DNA from: Lachnospiraceae bacterium
GTDB taxonomy: Bacteria > Bacillota > Clostridia > Lachnospirales > Lachnospiraceae
Assembly (NCBI GenBank): GCA_003862155.1
Contig: QOUV01000002.1
Location: 62,001-126,000 of the forward strand
Reading direction: 5' to 3'
DNA: 64,000 nucleotides
In this document: positions 25,986-35,046 of the stretch, one piece after another
Position numbering within the stretch: the first letter of the stretch is position 1
How the letters are laid out: every line of letters begins with the position of its first letter
Position numbers and translations under genes: made by a program
The notes under the pieces: generated by a model
Database searches by the model: none
What the model saw: the letters and a program-made list of their open reading frames with translations, nothing else
Told to the model about the DNA's origin: nothing

Positions 25986-26861
25986 ATGAAAGTCCCTGAA
26001 CACAGAGCAGAATTAGGATCGATTATGAATAGAAGAATGCTTTTTGTTGATATTTGTCAAGAAAACAGAGAGATAGTTAAAAATAATGAATATACTTATA
26101 ACGAGTCTGATGGTGTAAAAGTCCATTTTGATCATTCTTTACAGGATCATCAAAGAGTAGAGGTCTATTCTCCTGAGAAACTGAAAGAACTTGTTGAGAA
26201 ATATCAGAATCCTAAGCAGTCAATAGCTTCTGAAAAAATACAAGTTATTGACGGAGACAGCTTTGCTACTCCAACGGACTGCGTTTTGAATTTTGCCAAT
26301 TCACGCCATCCTGGCGGCGGATATTTGAGCGGAGCATCAGCCCAGGAGGAAGCTCTTTGCCGGCAGTCTACACTTTATGCCTCAATAGATTCTGAGAATG
26401 CCGGAACTATGTACAATAGTAACATGCATGTGAAAGATCTCGACACTGATTATCTGCTGCTTTCGCCATGTGTAGAGGTGTTCCGGGATTGCCATATGAA
26501 TTTACTGGAGCACCCGCATACTACTGCTGTAATTTCTGTGGCAGCACCAAATCTTTTTGGAAGAGCTCGTGGCGTGGATATATCCGGACTTCGTGAGTAT
26601 TATAGACAAAGAATTCGACATATCCTTTGCGTTGCAGTTGAAAATGGTTACCATTCCGTCACTCTTGGCGCCTGGGGATGCGGCGCCTTCGGAAATGATC
26701 CTTTTGAGGTTGCTGATGCATTTAAGGATGTTTTGGTAAATGAGGGATTTGGCGTTTATTTTGATAAAGTAGTTTTTGCTATACCAGATGGAAGAAACGG
26801 AAATTATAGGGCTTTTTGCGATGTGTTGAGTAATATTTTAATTCAATACGTCAATGCGTAA
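25986..26861 (+). CDS. TIGR02452-family (macrodomain-like) protein
   Basis: 291 residues from ATG 25986 (AAGGG 10 nt upstream). Family motifs: VLNFANSRHPGGGYLSGA, QEEALCRQSTLY, and LGAWGCGAFGNDP. These are the ADP-ribose-binding loops of microbial poly(ADP-ribose) glycohydrolase-like macrodomains, so removal or binding of ADP-ribose is likely; the target is unknown. Codon use is AT-richer than in the sugar and suf genes. Its 3' end overlaps the antitoxin remnant by 8 bp, and it sits in a stretch of decayed genes, consistent with acquired DNA. Confidence 0.85.
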   Translation: MKVPEHRAELGSIMNRRMLFVDICQENREIVKNNEYTYNESDGVKVHFDHSLQDHQRVEVYSPEKLKELVEKYQNPKQSIASEKIQVIDGDSFATPTDCVLNFANSRHPGGGYLSGASAQEEALCRQSTLYASIDSENAGTMYNSNMHVKDLDTDYLLLSPCVEVFRDCHMNLLEHPHTTAVISVAAPNLFGRARGVDISGLREYYRQRIRHILCVAVENGYHSVTLGAWGCGAFGNDPFEVADAFKDVLVNEGFGVYFDKVVFAIPDGRNGNYRAFCDVLSNILIQYVNA

Positions 26862-27078
26862 TAATTTTAAAAGTTATTGTGATAAGGCGACTGACGAGGG
26901 AGAAACAATTGTTGTAACCAGAAAACAAGACAAGAATGTCGTGATTCTCAGTCTTGACCGCTATAATGAAATGGAAAAAGAGATAGAAAACGCCAAGTAT
27001 TTAGAAAGATTAGATAAGTCTTTTGAGCAGTTACAGGCAGGAAAGGGCAAAAGACATCGAACGCAATGGCAACAGTAG
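26854..27078 (+). pseudogene. Phd/YefM antitoxin remnant without toxin
   Basis: 74 codons. RNNFKSYCDKATDEGETIVV, KNVVILSLDRYNEMEKEI and LDKSFEQLQAGKGK are typical of Phd/YefM antitoxins. The expected first residues (about M-x-V-N-T-T) are replaced: the frame upstream of the ATG reads F-N-T-S and hits a stop inside the TIGR02452 gene. The end after LQAGKGK is also not the usual one. No YoeB-type toxin follows; the next DNA is an Rpn fragment. It may still be expressed as a short antitoxin, but both ends look damaged. Confidence 0.6.
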
Positions 27079-27087
27079 GATGGCATC

Positions 27088-27582
27088 TTGAAGCTTAGCA
27101 GTGCTTTTGAATCATGTGCTGAACCTATGATTGAATTCAAGGTTCGTATGCTTAACATCAACCGTGGTAACAACGGTGAGCTGTTAGAGAAGTGCAAGCC
27201 GCTTAGGGATTATTCGAATTTTGTATATTACACCAGAAGAGCTAACACAGAAGGGAAGAGTATCGAGGAGTCTGTAGATTACGCGCTTGATGCACTTGAT
27301 GATGGCTGGGTGAAGAGTTACATACGGAGAAACAGATCAGAGGTGATGGATATGGTACTTACAGATTATGACGAAGAGAGAACGATGAGGCTGTTGAAGG
27401 ATGAGTACCGAGAAGAAGGTCGAGAAGAAGAAAAAACAAATATGGTAATAAATATTATGAATCTTCATGATTTAACATTCGATTCGGCTGCTGATTTCTT
27501 GGGTATGCAAGGATCTGATAGGGAAAAATGCAAGAAAGCTGTAGAAGCTAGAAAGCATCAAAACCAGAAAAACAAGTCTTGA
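27088..27582 (+). pseudogene. C-terminal fragment of an Rpn-family (PDDEXK) nuclease/transposase-like protein
   Basis: About 164 codons beginning inside a domain. IEFKVRMLNINRGNNGELLE, KPLRDYSNFVYYTRR, and VMDMVLTDYDEE followed by a charged helix match the C-terminal half of Rpn/PD-(D/E)XK family proteins that are abundant in Lachnospiraceae. The N-terminal nuclease core is missing and no ribosome site precedes the frame. The fragment directly adjoins the antitoxin remnant, so a deletion probably joined them. Confidence 0.65.
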
Positions 27583-27622
27583 ATCGGTATCATTACCATT
27601 GGACCAGATGTCTTTATTGATT

Positions 27623-27654
27623 AGGAAGCTTGCCACCAGACGGGCTTCCTTTTT
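27623..27654 (+). terminator. Terminator after the Rpn fragment
   Basis: AGGAAGC ... GCTTCCT stem followed by TTTTT. A second perfect 9-bp inverted repeat, TCAGTTCTG/CAGAACTGA, lies at 27691-27726 without a T run; its role is unknown. Confidence 0.6.
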
Positions 27655-27766
27655 AATAGTATCGAAGAATATACTTATAAGAAGATTATGTCAGTTCTGA
27701 GCCGAGCGAAGAAAAGCCAGAACTGATTGGGGAACTACTATTTCTTTTTCGCATTAAGGAGTTAAA

Positions 27767-27994
27767 ATGATAACACTTTTTTGTATTCTTTTGATAATAG
27801 CCTTTCTAGTAGGCATCGTTAAGGTATTTGGCTGGCTGTTGTCGGCGGCTTTTCATCTGATTCCGTTTTTGCTTGGAATCTTCATGGCGATAGGGGTGAT
27901 TGCGATCGCTGCTTACCTGTTGGGAACTGTCGGAGTTGTAATAGCCATCATAGTGATTATAGGGCTGTGTGCGGGAAGACACCATGCGGGATGA
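27767..27994 (+). CDS. Small hydrophobic membrane protein
   Basis: 75 residues with a strong Shine-Dalgarno (AAGGAG) 6 nt before the ATG. Almost the whole chain is hydrophobic, with two or three transmembrane segments (LFCILLIIAFLVGIVKVFGW; GVIAIAAYLLGTVGVVIAII) and a short His-containing tail. No family was recognised. Similar small membrane proteins are common in Lachnospiraceae. The gene end is part of a 25-bp tandem duplication. Confidence 0.6.
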   Translation: MITLFCILLIIAFLVGIVKVFGWLLSAAFHLIPFLLGIFMAIGVIAIAAYLLGTVGVVIAIIVIIGLCAGRHHAG

Positions 27995-28024
27995 CTGCTG
28001 GAAGATACCATGCAGGCTGACTGC
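27974..28024 (+). repeat. 25-bp imperfect tandem duplication at the small gene's 3' end
   Basis: GGAAGACACCATGCGGGATG (27974 onward) recurs with three substitutions from 28000. The first copy contains the TGA stop of the small membrane protein. Confidence 0.8.
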
Positions 28025-28057
28025 ATAGAACGCAGGCAAGCAAGTTAAAATCAGGCT

Positions 28058-28429
28058 ATGGATATAAATTCCTGCTGGGTTGCTATGACTTACAAGAAAG
28101 GCGAGGCTAAGGGCGAGATCGCACCAGGAGAGAAGCGCTATGTCGTTATCGCTTTAGGATATGGAAAAAATCAGGGCGTCAGGCATAAGAGCAAGACGAT
28201 TGCAGATGTAAGCGATTACACAAATGGTGATCCGGATTGGTATAAAGCAGGACTTGAGGCCGCACTTCTTGCGCCGACTGCGATGAATCAGCAGAAATTC
28301 AAATTTAAAAAAGCAGGCGACAAGATAGAAGCCAAGGCCGGACTGGGTTTCTACACGAAGATGGATTTAGGAATCGCAAAATGCCACTTCGAGATTGGTT
28401 CTGGCAAAGACCATACGATCTGGGCCTGA
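28058..28429 (+). pseudogene. Truncated nitroreductase paralogue
   Basis: 123 codons matching, with many identities, the second half of the intact nitroreductase at 28558-29241: NSCWVAMTYKK, PGEKRYVVIALGYGKNQG, GLEAALLAPTAMNQQKF and LGIAKCHFEIGSGKDH. About 105 N-terminal residues are missing and the ATG has no Shine-Dalgarno site. It is the remains of a tandem duplication whose first copy lost its 5' half. A terminator follows. Confidence 0.75.
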
Positions 28430-28451
28430 AAAATTTCCATATATGTATAGC

Positions 28452-28485
28452 GGCCTTCCCACAGCGATGTGGGGAGGTCTTTTTT
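28452..28485 (+). terminator. Terminator between the nitroreductase copies
   Basis: GGCCTTCCCACA and TGTGGGGAGGTC form a 12-bp stem around GCGA, followed by six T residues. Confidence 0.85.
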
Positions 28486-28557
28486 GGTCTGGCAGATTTT
28501 TTATTTTATATCGAAATGTGAAAAATTAGAGTATAATAGAAAAAAGGAGTGACAGCT

Positions 28558-29241
28558 ATGGAATTTTCACATGAAGAGATAAAGAGATTACGAAACGCTA
28601 TCCAGACAAGGCACGCTGTAAGAAGATTCACAGATCAGCCGCTTGTCGACGATGCAGTTGAGGAACTGAAAGAAGCGGTAGAGGCTGCGAACAGAGAAGG
28701 TGTACTGCATATTCAGCTTATGTTAAATGAGCCGGAAGCGTTCCAGGCGCAGAAGCCTGAATATGGCAATTTTCAAGGGTGCCGAAACTATCTGGCAATG
28801 ATCGGGCCGAGGGGAAGCGATGAGAAGATCGGATACTATGGAGAGTGGATCGTACTTCTGGCCCAGTCGCTTGGGGTAAATTCCTGCTGGGTCGCTGCGA
28901 CATACGACAGGAGCAAAACGAAGGGAAAAGTCGGCCCTGGCGAAAAGCGCTATATGCTGATAGCCTTAGGTTATGGAAAGACAGAGGGCACAGCGCACAA
29001 ATCCAAGAGTATCGAAGATGTAAGTGACTATAAGGAGGACGATCCGGATTGGTATCGGGCTGGGATTGAGGCGGCGCTTCTGGCACCGACCTGTATCGAC
29101 CAGCAGAAGTTTACATTCAAGAGAGACGGCGATAAAGTTATCGCAAAGTCCGGATTTGGTCTTTTTACGAGCCTCGACCTGGGAATCGTAAAATGCAACT
29201 TTGAGATCGGCTCTGGCAGAGACCACAGCGTCTGGGAATAA
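28558..29241 (+). CDS. Nitroreductase-family flavoprotein (TM1586-like)
   Basis: 227 residues. The N-terminal RNAIQTRHAVRRFTDQP is the nitroreductase start that binds FMN; VNSCWVAATYDR and PGEKRYMLIALGYGKTEG place it in the TM1586-type group in which two repeats sit in one chain. The start is ATG 28558, with AAAGGAG 8 nt upstream; a GTG three codons earlier is less likely. A TATAAT lies at 28532-28537 without a clear -35. Only 23 nt separate its stop from cobQ, so it may lead the transcript of that gene. Confidence 0.85.
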   Translation: MEFSHEEIKRLRNAIQTRHAVRRFTDQPLVDDAVEELKEAVEAANREGVLHIQLMLNEPEAFQAQKPEYGNFQGCRNYLAMIGPRGSDEKIGYYGEWIVLLAQSLGVNSCWVAATYDRSKTKGKVGPGEKRYMLIALGYGKTEGTAHKSKSIEDVSDYKEDDPDWYRAGIEAALLAPTCIDQQKFTFKRDGDKVIAKSGFGLFTSLDLGIVKCNFEIGSGRDHSVWE

Positions 29242-29264
29242 AAGTGAGATAGTGTAATATCAGC

Positions 29265-30746
29265 ATGAGTGCAAAAAATCTGATGATACAGGGTACGATG
29301 TCCGGTGTCGGGAAAAGCCTGATAACTGCGGGTATCTGCCGGATTTATACGAGGAGAGGGCTTAGGGTCGCTCCATTCAAATCGCAGAATATGGCCCTGA
29401 ATTCGTTTGTTACAGCAGACGGCGGGGAGATCGGGACAGCCACCGCTCTGCAGGCGCAGGCCTGTCTTAAAGAGCCGGCGGTCGAGATGAATCCGGTGCT
29501 TCTTAAACCGTCGACCGACACAGCGAGTCAGGTCATTGTGGATGGCCGCGCGAGGGAGAATCTTTCGGCAAGAGATTATTTTAAAAAGAAAAAGTCCCTG
29601 ATGCCAGCCATCCTCGCGGACTACCAGAAGCTCTCGAATGAAAATGATCTGATAGTTATTGAGGGTGCCGGCTCGTGCTGCGAGCTGAATTTAAGAAAAG
29701 ATGATATTGTAAATATGGGACTGGCCACTGCCGTAAATGCTCCGGTGCTTTTAGTCGGAGATATAGACAGGGGCGGAATTTTTGCGCAGCTTTATGGGAG
29801 CGTAGCCCTGCTTCCGGAGAACGAACGGAAGCTTATCAGGGGACTTATCGTAAATAAATTCCGCGGCGATCCAGAACTCTTCGAGGACGGAGTAAAAATC
29901 CTCGAAGAGAAAACGAAGAAACCTGTCGTAGGTGTTCTGCCTTTTACGAGACTTGACCTTCCGGAGGAAGATTCGCTCTCTGAGAGATTAAAAGACCACA
30001 GGGCAAAGGATATCGACATAGTCGTGATCAGGTTTCCGAAGATTTCAAATTATACGGACTTTCTTCCGCTTGAGAGACTTTCGGATATGTCAGTCAGGTA
30101 TGTATCAGATGCCGCATCGATCGGAAATCCTGACCTTATAATACTTCCTGGCACGAAAAATACGATCGCAGATTTAAGGTGGCTGAAACGCTCTGGGATT
30201 GCAGGACTGCTGCAGGAGAGCTTTGGAAAAATACCTGTACTTGGAGTCTGCGGCGGTTACCAGATGCTTGGAAAAAATATCGCAGATCCTTATGGAATAG
30301 AAGAGGGCGGCTTTGAGGATGGCCTTGGACTTATACCGATGACCACAATTATGGACAAAGACAAGACGACCCGTCAGGATGAGGGAAGCTTTGCAGACGG
30401 CGGGGCTGTAAGAGGCTATGAGATACACTGTGGAGTGAGCAGATTTTCTGGGGAAGTGCAGCCGCTTATCCCAGATGTAAAGAACGGAAAGGCAGAGGGA
30501 TTTATTGATGAGAAAAATCTTATAGCGGGAACTTACTGGCACGGATTTTTCGATGAGACAGCTCCGGTACAGAGACTTCTGGATTTTATCTACAGGAGAA
30601 AGGGACTTGCCCCGAAGAAGGTAAGTGAGATCAGTCAGCGTGAGTCTACGAACGCGGAGCTCGACAGACTCGCAGATATTCTGGAGAAGAATCTGGATAT
30701 GGATTTTCTCAACAGACTGATCGGGATGAAAAAAACTAATCTCTGA
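29265..30746 (+). CDS. cobQ: Cobyric acid synthase CobQ/CbiP
   Basis: 493 residues. The N-terminal dethiobiotin-synthetase-like ATPase domain begins IQGTMSGVGKS and continues with PFKSQNMALNSF; the C-terminal glutaminase has GVCGGYQMLG with nucleophile C329 and the histidine in GYEIHCG. It amidates four side chains of the corrin ring using glutamine and ATP. It is the first cobalamin gene in the window but is separated from the main group by a minus-strand ATPase gene, whose 3' end overlaps it by 11 bp, and by a hydrolase. Confidence 0.96.
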   Translation: MSAKNLMIQGTMSGVGKSLITAGICRIYTRRGLRVAPFKSQNMALNSFVTADGGEIGTATALQAQACLKEPAVEMNPVLLKPSTDTASQVIVDGRARENLSARDYFKKKKSLMPAILADYQKLSNENDLIVIEGAGSCCELNLRKDDIVNMGLATAVNAPVLLVGDIDRGGIFAQLYGSVALLPENERKLIRGLIVNKFRGDPELFEDGVKILEEKTKKPVVGVLPFTRLDLPEEDSLSERLKDHRAKDIDIVVIRFPKISNYTDFLPLERLSDMSVRYVSDAASIGNPDLIILPGTKNTIADLRWLKRSGIAGLLQESFGKIPVLGVCGGYQMLGKNIADPYGIEEGGFEDGLGLIPMTTIMDKDKTTRQDEGSFADGGAVRGYEIHCGVSRFSGEVQPLIPDVKNGKAEGFIDEKNLIAGTYWHGFFDETAPVQRLLDFIYRRKGLAPKKVSEISQRESTNAELDRLADILEKNLDMDFLNRLIGMKKTNL

Positions 30747-31467
30747 TCCCGAATAATTTGTGAATATATTTTTCATCGTCGAGCGCCTCGGGCATGTCAA
30801 TCGCCGCCTGGTGCTCTTCGTTTATCGCGATAATCTTGTCTGAACATTCCCTTGCGAGAGAAAGTTCGTGAATCGACATTATGATGGCGATGCCGGATTC
30901 CCTGAGCTTTAACAGGATTTTTTTCAGCTCATACTGGTATCTGATATCGAGAAATGCGGTCGGCTCGTCGAGAATCAGGACTTCGGGATCCTGGCAGATC
31001 GAACGGGCGAGAAGGACACGCTGTTTCTGGCCGTCGCTTAGCGCGTCGAACTGCCGTCCAGCGAGTTCTGCTGTATTCGTAAGTTCCATAGACTGTCGGA
31101 TCATGTCATTGTCGTGTTCTGAGAGCTTCCCGAAAAAACCGGTGTAAGGATACCTTCCGGCAGCGACTATGTCCGAGCAGCGAAGGCCGTTGCCCTTGAT
31201 CCTGTCGGTAAAAAGTGCAGAGATATTTTTTGCGGCAGTCTCACGGCCGATGGATTTAAGGCTTTCTCTTCTGCCATTTTTGGTATCGAGAAAAATATCT
31301 CCCGAGACAGCAGGAAGGGAGCAGGTTATAGTCTTAAGCAGCGTTGATTTCCCGCAGCCATTCGGGCCGGCGACGCTTAAAATCTCACCGCCTTCTACAG
31401 TCATATCCGGTATATTCACAAGTGGAGTGTTGTTGTATCCGATCACAAGATTTTTAAATTCTAACAT
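30736..31467 (-). CDS. FecE/BtuD-type ABC transporter ATPase
   Basis: 243 residues on the minus strand. Walker A GPNGCGKST, signature LSDGQKQR, Walker B VLILDEP and H-loop SIHELSLA. The segment DIVAAGRYPYTGFFGKLSE is characteristic of ATPases serving iron-siderophore, heme and cobalamin importers. No permease or binding protein adjoins it. It could energise the FecCD permease at 15662-16651, which lacks an ATPase, or a corrinoid importer elsewhere; its position within cobalamin genes favours corrinoid, but neither is shown. It is convergent with cobQ and overlaps it by 11 bp. Confidence 0.92.
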   Translation of the reverse strand: MLEFKNLVIGYNNTPLVNIPDMTVEGGEILSVAGPNGCGKSTLLKTITCSLPAVSGDIFLDTKNGRRESLKSIGRETAAKNISALFTDRIKGNGLRCSDIVAAGRYPYTGFFGKLSEHDNDMIRQSMELTNTAELAGRQFDALSDGQKQRVLLARSICQDPEVLILDEPTAFLDIRYQYELKKILLKLRESGIAIIMSIHELSLARECSDKIIAINEEHQAAIDMPEALDDEKYIHKLFGIRD

Positions 31468-31486
31468 GCATGAAGTATATCACTTA

Positions 31487-31515
31487 TTGAGAAATTTTTC
31501 ATTGTGAGCTATGAT
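31487..31515 (+). promoter_or_regulatory. Promoter before the alpha/beta hydrolase and main cobalamin operon
   Basis: TTGAGA (31487-31492), a 17-bp spacer and TATGAT (31510-31515), about 32 nt before the ATG. From here genes to 41514 run in one direction with overlaps or short gaps. No B12 riboswitch was seen. Confidence 0.5.
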
Positions 31516-31547
31516 GTTTTTGTATGTATTTTTAAAAGGAGCACGAA

Positions 31548-32303
31548 ATGGAGAAAAAGTTTGATATAAACAAAGATGGTTATTCGGTAAGATGCCTCTG
31601 CTACTATGACAAGGATCCGAAGGACGTTACGGATATCGTGATCGCGACCTACGGATTCGGCGGGGTAAAAGAGAACAGCGCGATAAAAAAATTCAGCGAG
31701 AAGCTGACTTCGAAGCACAAAAATTTTGAGGTGGTCACTTTTGACTGGCCGTGCCACGGGGCCGATGCGAGAAACAGGATGATACTCTCTGAATTTTTGA
31801 AATACTACCAGATGGTCGTAGAATATGCGAAAGAAGAAAGAGGAGCAGAGCGAATCTATGCCTATGGTACGAGCCTCGGCGGATACATGACGCTTCTATA
31901 TCTAAACAAACTTGGAAATCCGTTTACAAAGATCGCACTCAGAGTTCCGGCGATCCATATGTACGAGAACTTTGCCGGACGGCTCACGGACGACGATTGG
32001 GCAAAGATAAAGAAGAAAAAAGATGTAAATGTCGGCTTCAAGAGAAAGATCAATCTGTCGCAGGATTTTCTCGATGAGCTGGAAGAGAACAATGTCTCTG
32101 ACAAGGATTATCTGGACTTCGCCGACGATATGATGATTATAGCCGGCGGGAAGGACCAGTACACGAGCGTAGAGGACATTACAAAGTTCTGCGAGGACAA
32201 TGTGATCGAGTACGAAGTCGTTGAGAATGCTGACCACCCGTTTACGGATCCGAACCTGATGGACTATGCGATATCGAAGATCATCAAATTCTTCGGTGCA
32301 TGA
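31548..32303 (+). CDS. Alpha/beta hydrolase
   Basis: 251 residues with the nucleophile elbow YGTSLGGYM and a C-terminal catalytic histidine in NADHPF. It is the size of a compact esterase or thioesterase. AAAGGAG precedes the ATG. The stop is 14 nt before the histidine phosphatase gene, so the two are co-transcribed, but no cobalamin role for this family is known to me; the substrate is unknown. Confidence 0.85.
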   Translation: MEKKFDINKDGYSVRCLCYYDKDPKDVTDIVIATYGFGGVKENSAIKKFSEKLTSKHKNFEVVTFDWPCHGADARNRMILSEFLKYYQMVVEYAKEERGAERIYAYGTSLGGYMTLLYLNKLGNPFTKIALRVPAIHMYENFAGRLTDDDWAKIKKKKDVNVGFKRKINLSQDFLDELEENNVSDKDYLDFADDMMIIAGGKDQYTSVEDITKFCEDNVIEYEVVENADHPFTDPNLMDYAISKIIKFFGA

Positions 32304-32317
32304 CCTGGAGACCTTCT

Positions 32318-32947
32318 ATGAAAAAACGCTTAAGAATCATCCTGCTCCGCCACGGGCAGACGCAGGGAAATATTTTAAAGAGGTACACCGGACGAAGGAG
32401 CCAGGAACCGCTGACGCCTGAGGCTGTCGATTCTTTTAAGAAAAATGCGAGGGAATATCCAAACGCCATGTACCTCTTCACGAGCCCGGCACTTCGCTGC
32501 CAGAACACCGCGAAGTTTATCTACCCGAGGCTCTATCCGAAGAGAAAGATCGTTGATGAGTTAAACGAGATGGACTTCGGTATTTTTGAGGGAAAAAATT
32601 ATCAGGATATGAAAGATCTCCCTGAGTACCGCGAGTGGGTCGACAGCGGCTGTGTGGGACAGATTCCTGGAGGAGAGAGCAGGGAAGAGTTTATCAGGCG
32701 GACTCTTAAAGGTTTTGGGATCGTAGTAGATGATATTGAAAAACAGCACGTTTCTCAGGACAGGTTAAGTATAAAAGAAGTAAAAAAATTCACCGCGGGA
32801 CTGGAGTTAAATGAGATGTTCGACGCTTCAATAGTCGCACACGGGGGCACTATAATGGCACTTCTTTCGGCATTTACGGGAGAGGATTACTTCTCATTTT
32901 CTGCGGCGCCGGGAGAGGGGTACTTTTTTACAGTAGAAGTGAACTGA
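32318..32947 (+). CDS. Histidine phosphatase family protein, possible alpha-ribazole phosphatase (CobC-like)
   Basis: 209 residues. The phosphoglycerate mutase-like site LLRHGQTQGN carries H12; the second histidine is in IVAHGGTIMAL. Its place directly before cbiB, overlapping it by one base (TGATG), suggests the CobC role of removing the 5'-phosphate from alpha-ribazole phosphate or from adenosylcobalamin phosphate. The general histidine phosphatase fold is certain, the exact substrate inferred from context. The ATG at 32318 is preferred over one six codons upstream. Confidence 0.8.
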   Translation: MKKRLRIILLRHGQTQGNILKRYTGRRSQEPLTPEAVDSFKKNAREYPNAMYLFTSPALRCQNTAKFIYPRLYPKRKIVDELNEMDFGIFEGKNYQDMKDLPEYREWVDSGCVGQIPGGESREEFIRRTLKGFGIVVDDIEKQHVSQDRLSIKEVKKFTAGLELNEMFDASIVAHGGTIMALLSAFTGEDYFSFSAAPGEGYFFTVEVN

Positions 32948-33948
32948 TGGAAATTATTAGACTTCATCTGGCTGGCTTTCTGGCCGGATTTATTCTGGAT
33001 TTAATAGTTGGTGACCCTCACTGGTTTAAGCTGCATCAGGTGCGTATGATCGGGGCTTTGTATTCAGCGCTCGATAAGGCGTTTCTCGGACCTGAAGTCA
33101 ACAGCGGGCACAAAGCAGAGGGCGCAGGAAACATAAACTTAAAGGAGTATTCAAGAGGGCTTTTTACAGTGGCACTTGCGGTTCTTCTTTCGATTTTATC
33201 AAATGCGGCTGTCTTATATATCTGCTTTGAGATAAACAGGTATCTCTTTATCGCGGCAGAGGCTTTTTTGAGCTGTACCTGCATTTCAACTGCTTCCCTT
33301 GTCAGGGAGACTTCACCTGTAAAAAAAGCTCTTGGAAATAACGACCTTTATGCAGCGAGAGAGAAACTCTCATACGTTGTCGGAAGGGACACTGACAGAT
33401 TGAAAGAAAAGGAAATAATTAATGCGGTTATCGAGACTCTCGCGGAGAATTTAAGTGACGGGATTATTTCACCGATATTTTATCTGGCGCTCTTCGGTCC
33501 CTGCGGCGGGATGGCCTTTAAGGCTGTAAGCACCGGGGACTCGATGATAGGATATAAAAATAAACGGTATTTTTCGTTTGGAAGAGCCGCGGCGAAGCTC
33601 GATGATATTTTAAATTTTATCCCGGCAAGAATCACAGCAGCTCTTATTATTTTCTTAAGCATTTTTTCGAAGAGGCTTAGTGCAGCAGGCGCGTACAGGG
33701 CTTTTAGAAGAGATCACAGAAAGACAGAAAGCCCGAATGCGGGCTGCCCGGAATCGGCAGTGGCCGGCGCTTTGGGAATTGAACTCGGTGGAAGCGCCCT
33801 TTACGGCGGAGTCCTTATCGACAGGCCGCAGCTTGGAGAAAATAAGAGAGAGGCCACACTTTCTGATATCTCTATCACACAGCGGCTTGTCATATCGGCA
33901 TCTGTTGTTATGGAAATAATCTGTGTTTTTGTGTTATACTTGATTTAA
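32947..33948 (+). CDS. cbiB: Adenosylcobinamide-phosphate synthase CbiB
   Basis: 333 residues, an integral membrane protein. GFILDLIVGDPHWFK, the central YVVGRDTDRL, ETLAENLSDGIISPIFYLAL and STGDSMIGYKNKRY are CbiB hallmarks. It attaches the aminopropanol phosphate arm to adenosylcobyric acid, using the product of the CobD enzyme encoded next. Confidence 0.95.
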   Translation: MEIIRLHLAGFLAGFILDLIVGDPHWFKLHQVRMIGALYSALDKAFLGPEVNSGHKAEGAGNINLKEYSRGLFTVALAVLLSILSNAAVLYICFEINRYLFIAAEAFLSCTCISTASLVRETSPVKKALGNNDLYAAREKLSYVVGRDTDRLKEKEIINAVIETLAENLSDGIISPIFYLALFGPCGGMAFKAVSTGDSMIGYKNKRYFSFGRAAAKLDDILNFIPARITAALIIFLSIFSKRLSAAGAYRAFRRDHRKTESPNAGCPESAVAGALGIELGGSALYGGVLIDRPQLGENKREATLSDISITQRLVISASVVMEIICVFVLYLI

Positions 33949-34005
33949 TGTTTTTGATAATTTAAAGCCTCAGGGCTTTTATATTTTTTAAGGAGTTATA
34001 GAGAT

Positions 34006-35046
34006 ATGCAGTTCCATGGAGGAGATGTTTACAGGCATAAGGACATCAGGCTCGATTTTTCGATAAATACGAACCCGCTCGGTGTGCCGCCGAAAGTTCT
34101 GGACGCGGCGAGAGCGGCAGCGGATCTTGCGGGACAGTACCCTGATCCACAGCAGGAGGAACTTAAGAGAAAGATCGCTGATACCCTTGTCTGTGAGCCG
34201 GAGGAAGTGCTTGTAGGAAACGGAGCTTCAGAGCTGTTTCTGGATATAGTCTTTACATTTAAGCCAAAGAAGATCGGTGTCGTGACACCTTCGTTCGGAG
34301 GCTACAAGTACGCGGCGCAGGCCGTCGGGGCGCAGCTTGAAGAATATCCGCTTAAAGAGAAGCTTGGCTATGAAGTCGATGACGACATCGCGGAGATGCT
34401 TGACAGTGGGATCGACATGCTCTTTCTTGCGACGCCCAACAACCCGACAGGGCGGACGGTTCCGATACCGCTGCTTGACAATATTTTAAAGCACTGCCAG
34501 AGAAAAGATATACTTGTAGTCATAGATGAGAGCTTCATGCACCTCTGCGATAAGGTAAACGACTACGAGGACTTTTTATTCAAGAGCACTTTTGACAATG
34601 TCATAAGAGTTTCAGCCTTTACGAAATCCTTTGCGATGGCTGGAGTAAGACTCGGATACCTGAGGGCTCCAAAGAAGCTGACTTCGCAGATCGCTACCCA
34701 CCAGAGCGAGTGGAATGTATCTATCTTCGCTGAAAAATGCGGACTCGCGGCGCTCGATGAGAGTGATTATCTCGAGAGGAGCCGTTCGTTCCTTAGGGCA
34801 GAGAGAGGGTTTGTGCAGAGTGGTTTTCTAGGGATGGGATTTATGGTTTTCCCGGGAGAGGCCGATTTTCTTATGATAAAGACGGACATCCCGCTCTACG
34901 ATGAGCTTTTGAAGAGGGAGATTCTGATCCGCGACCTTAAGGATTTTGATGGATTGAATGGAAATTACTACCGCATAGCTATTAAGGACAGACCGAAAAA
35001 TATGCAGTTACTCGCTGCAGTACAGGAGATAGTCAATGGCAGATGA
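34006..35046 (+). CDS. cobD: CobD-type threonine-phosphate decarboxylase
   Basis: 346 residues of a class I/II aminotransferase fold. DFSINTNPLGVP, the motif LATPNNPTGR and the pyridoxal-phosphate lysine K207 in FTKSFAMAGVRLGYL mark the HisC/CobD group; position after cbiB in a cobalamin operon supports CobD, which makes (R)-1-amino-2-propanol phosphate. AAGGAG precedes the ATG. A weak hairpin, AAGCCTCAGGGCTT, lies in the 57-bp gap upstream. Confidence 0.93.
   Translation: MQFHGGDVYRHKDIRLDFSINTNPLGVPPKVLDAARAAADLAGQYPDPQQEELKRKIADTLVCEPEEVLVGNGASELFLDIVFTFKPKKIGVVTPSFGGYKYAAQAVGAQLEEYPLKEKLGYEVDDDIAEMLDSGIDMLFLATPNNPTGRTVPIPLLDNILKHCQRKDILVVIDESFMHLCDKVNDYEDFLFKSTFDNVIRVSAFTKSFAMAGVRLGYLRAPKKLTSQIATHQSEWNVSIFAEKCGLAALDESDYLERSRSFLRAERGFVQSGFLGMGFMVFPGEADFLMIKTDIPLYDELLKREILIRDLKDFDGLNGNYYRIAIKDRPKNMQLLAAVQEIVNGR

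Noticed and set aside
29242-31547. Cobalamin riboswitch upstream of cobQ or the main operon
   Set aside because: The gaps are too short (23 and 80 bp) and no B12-box or receptor fold was seen; a GCCACTGG at about 36670 lies inside cbiD and is chance.
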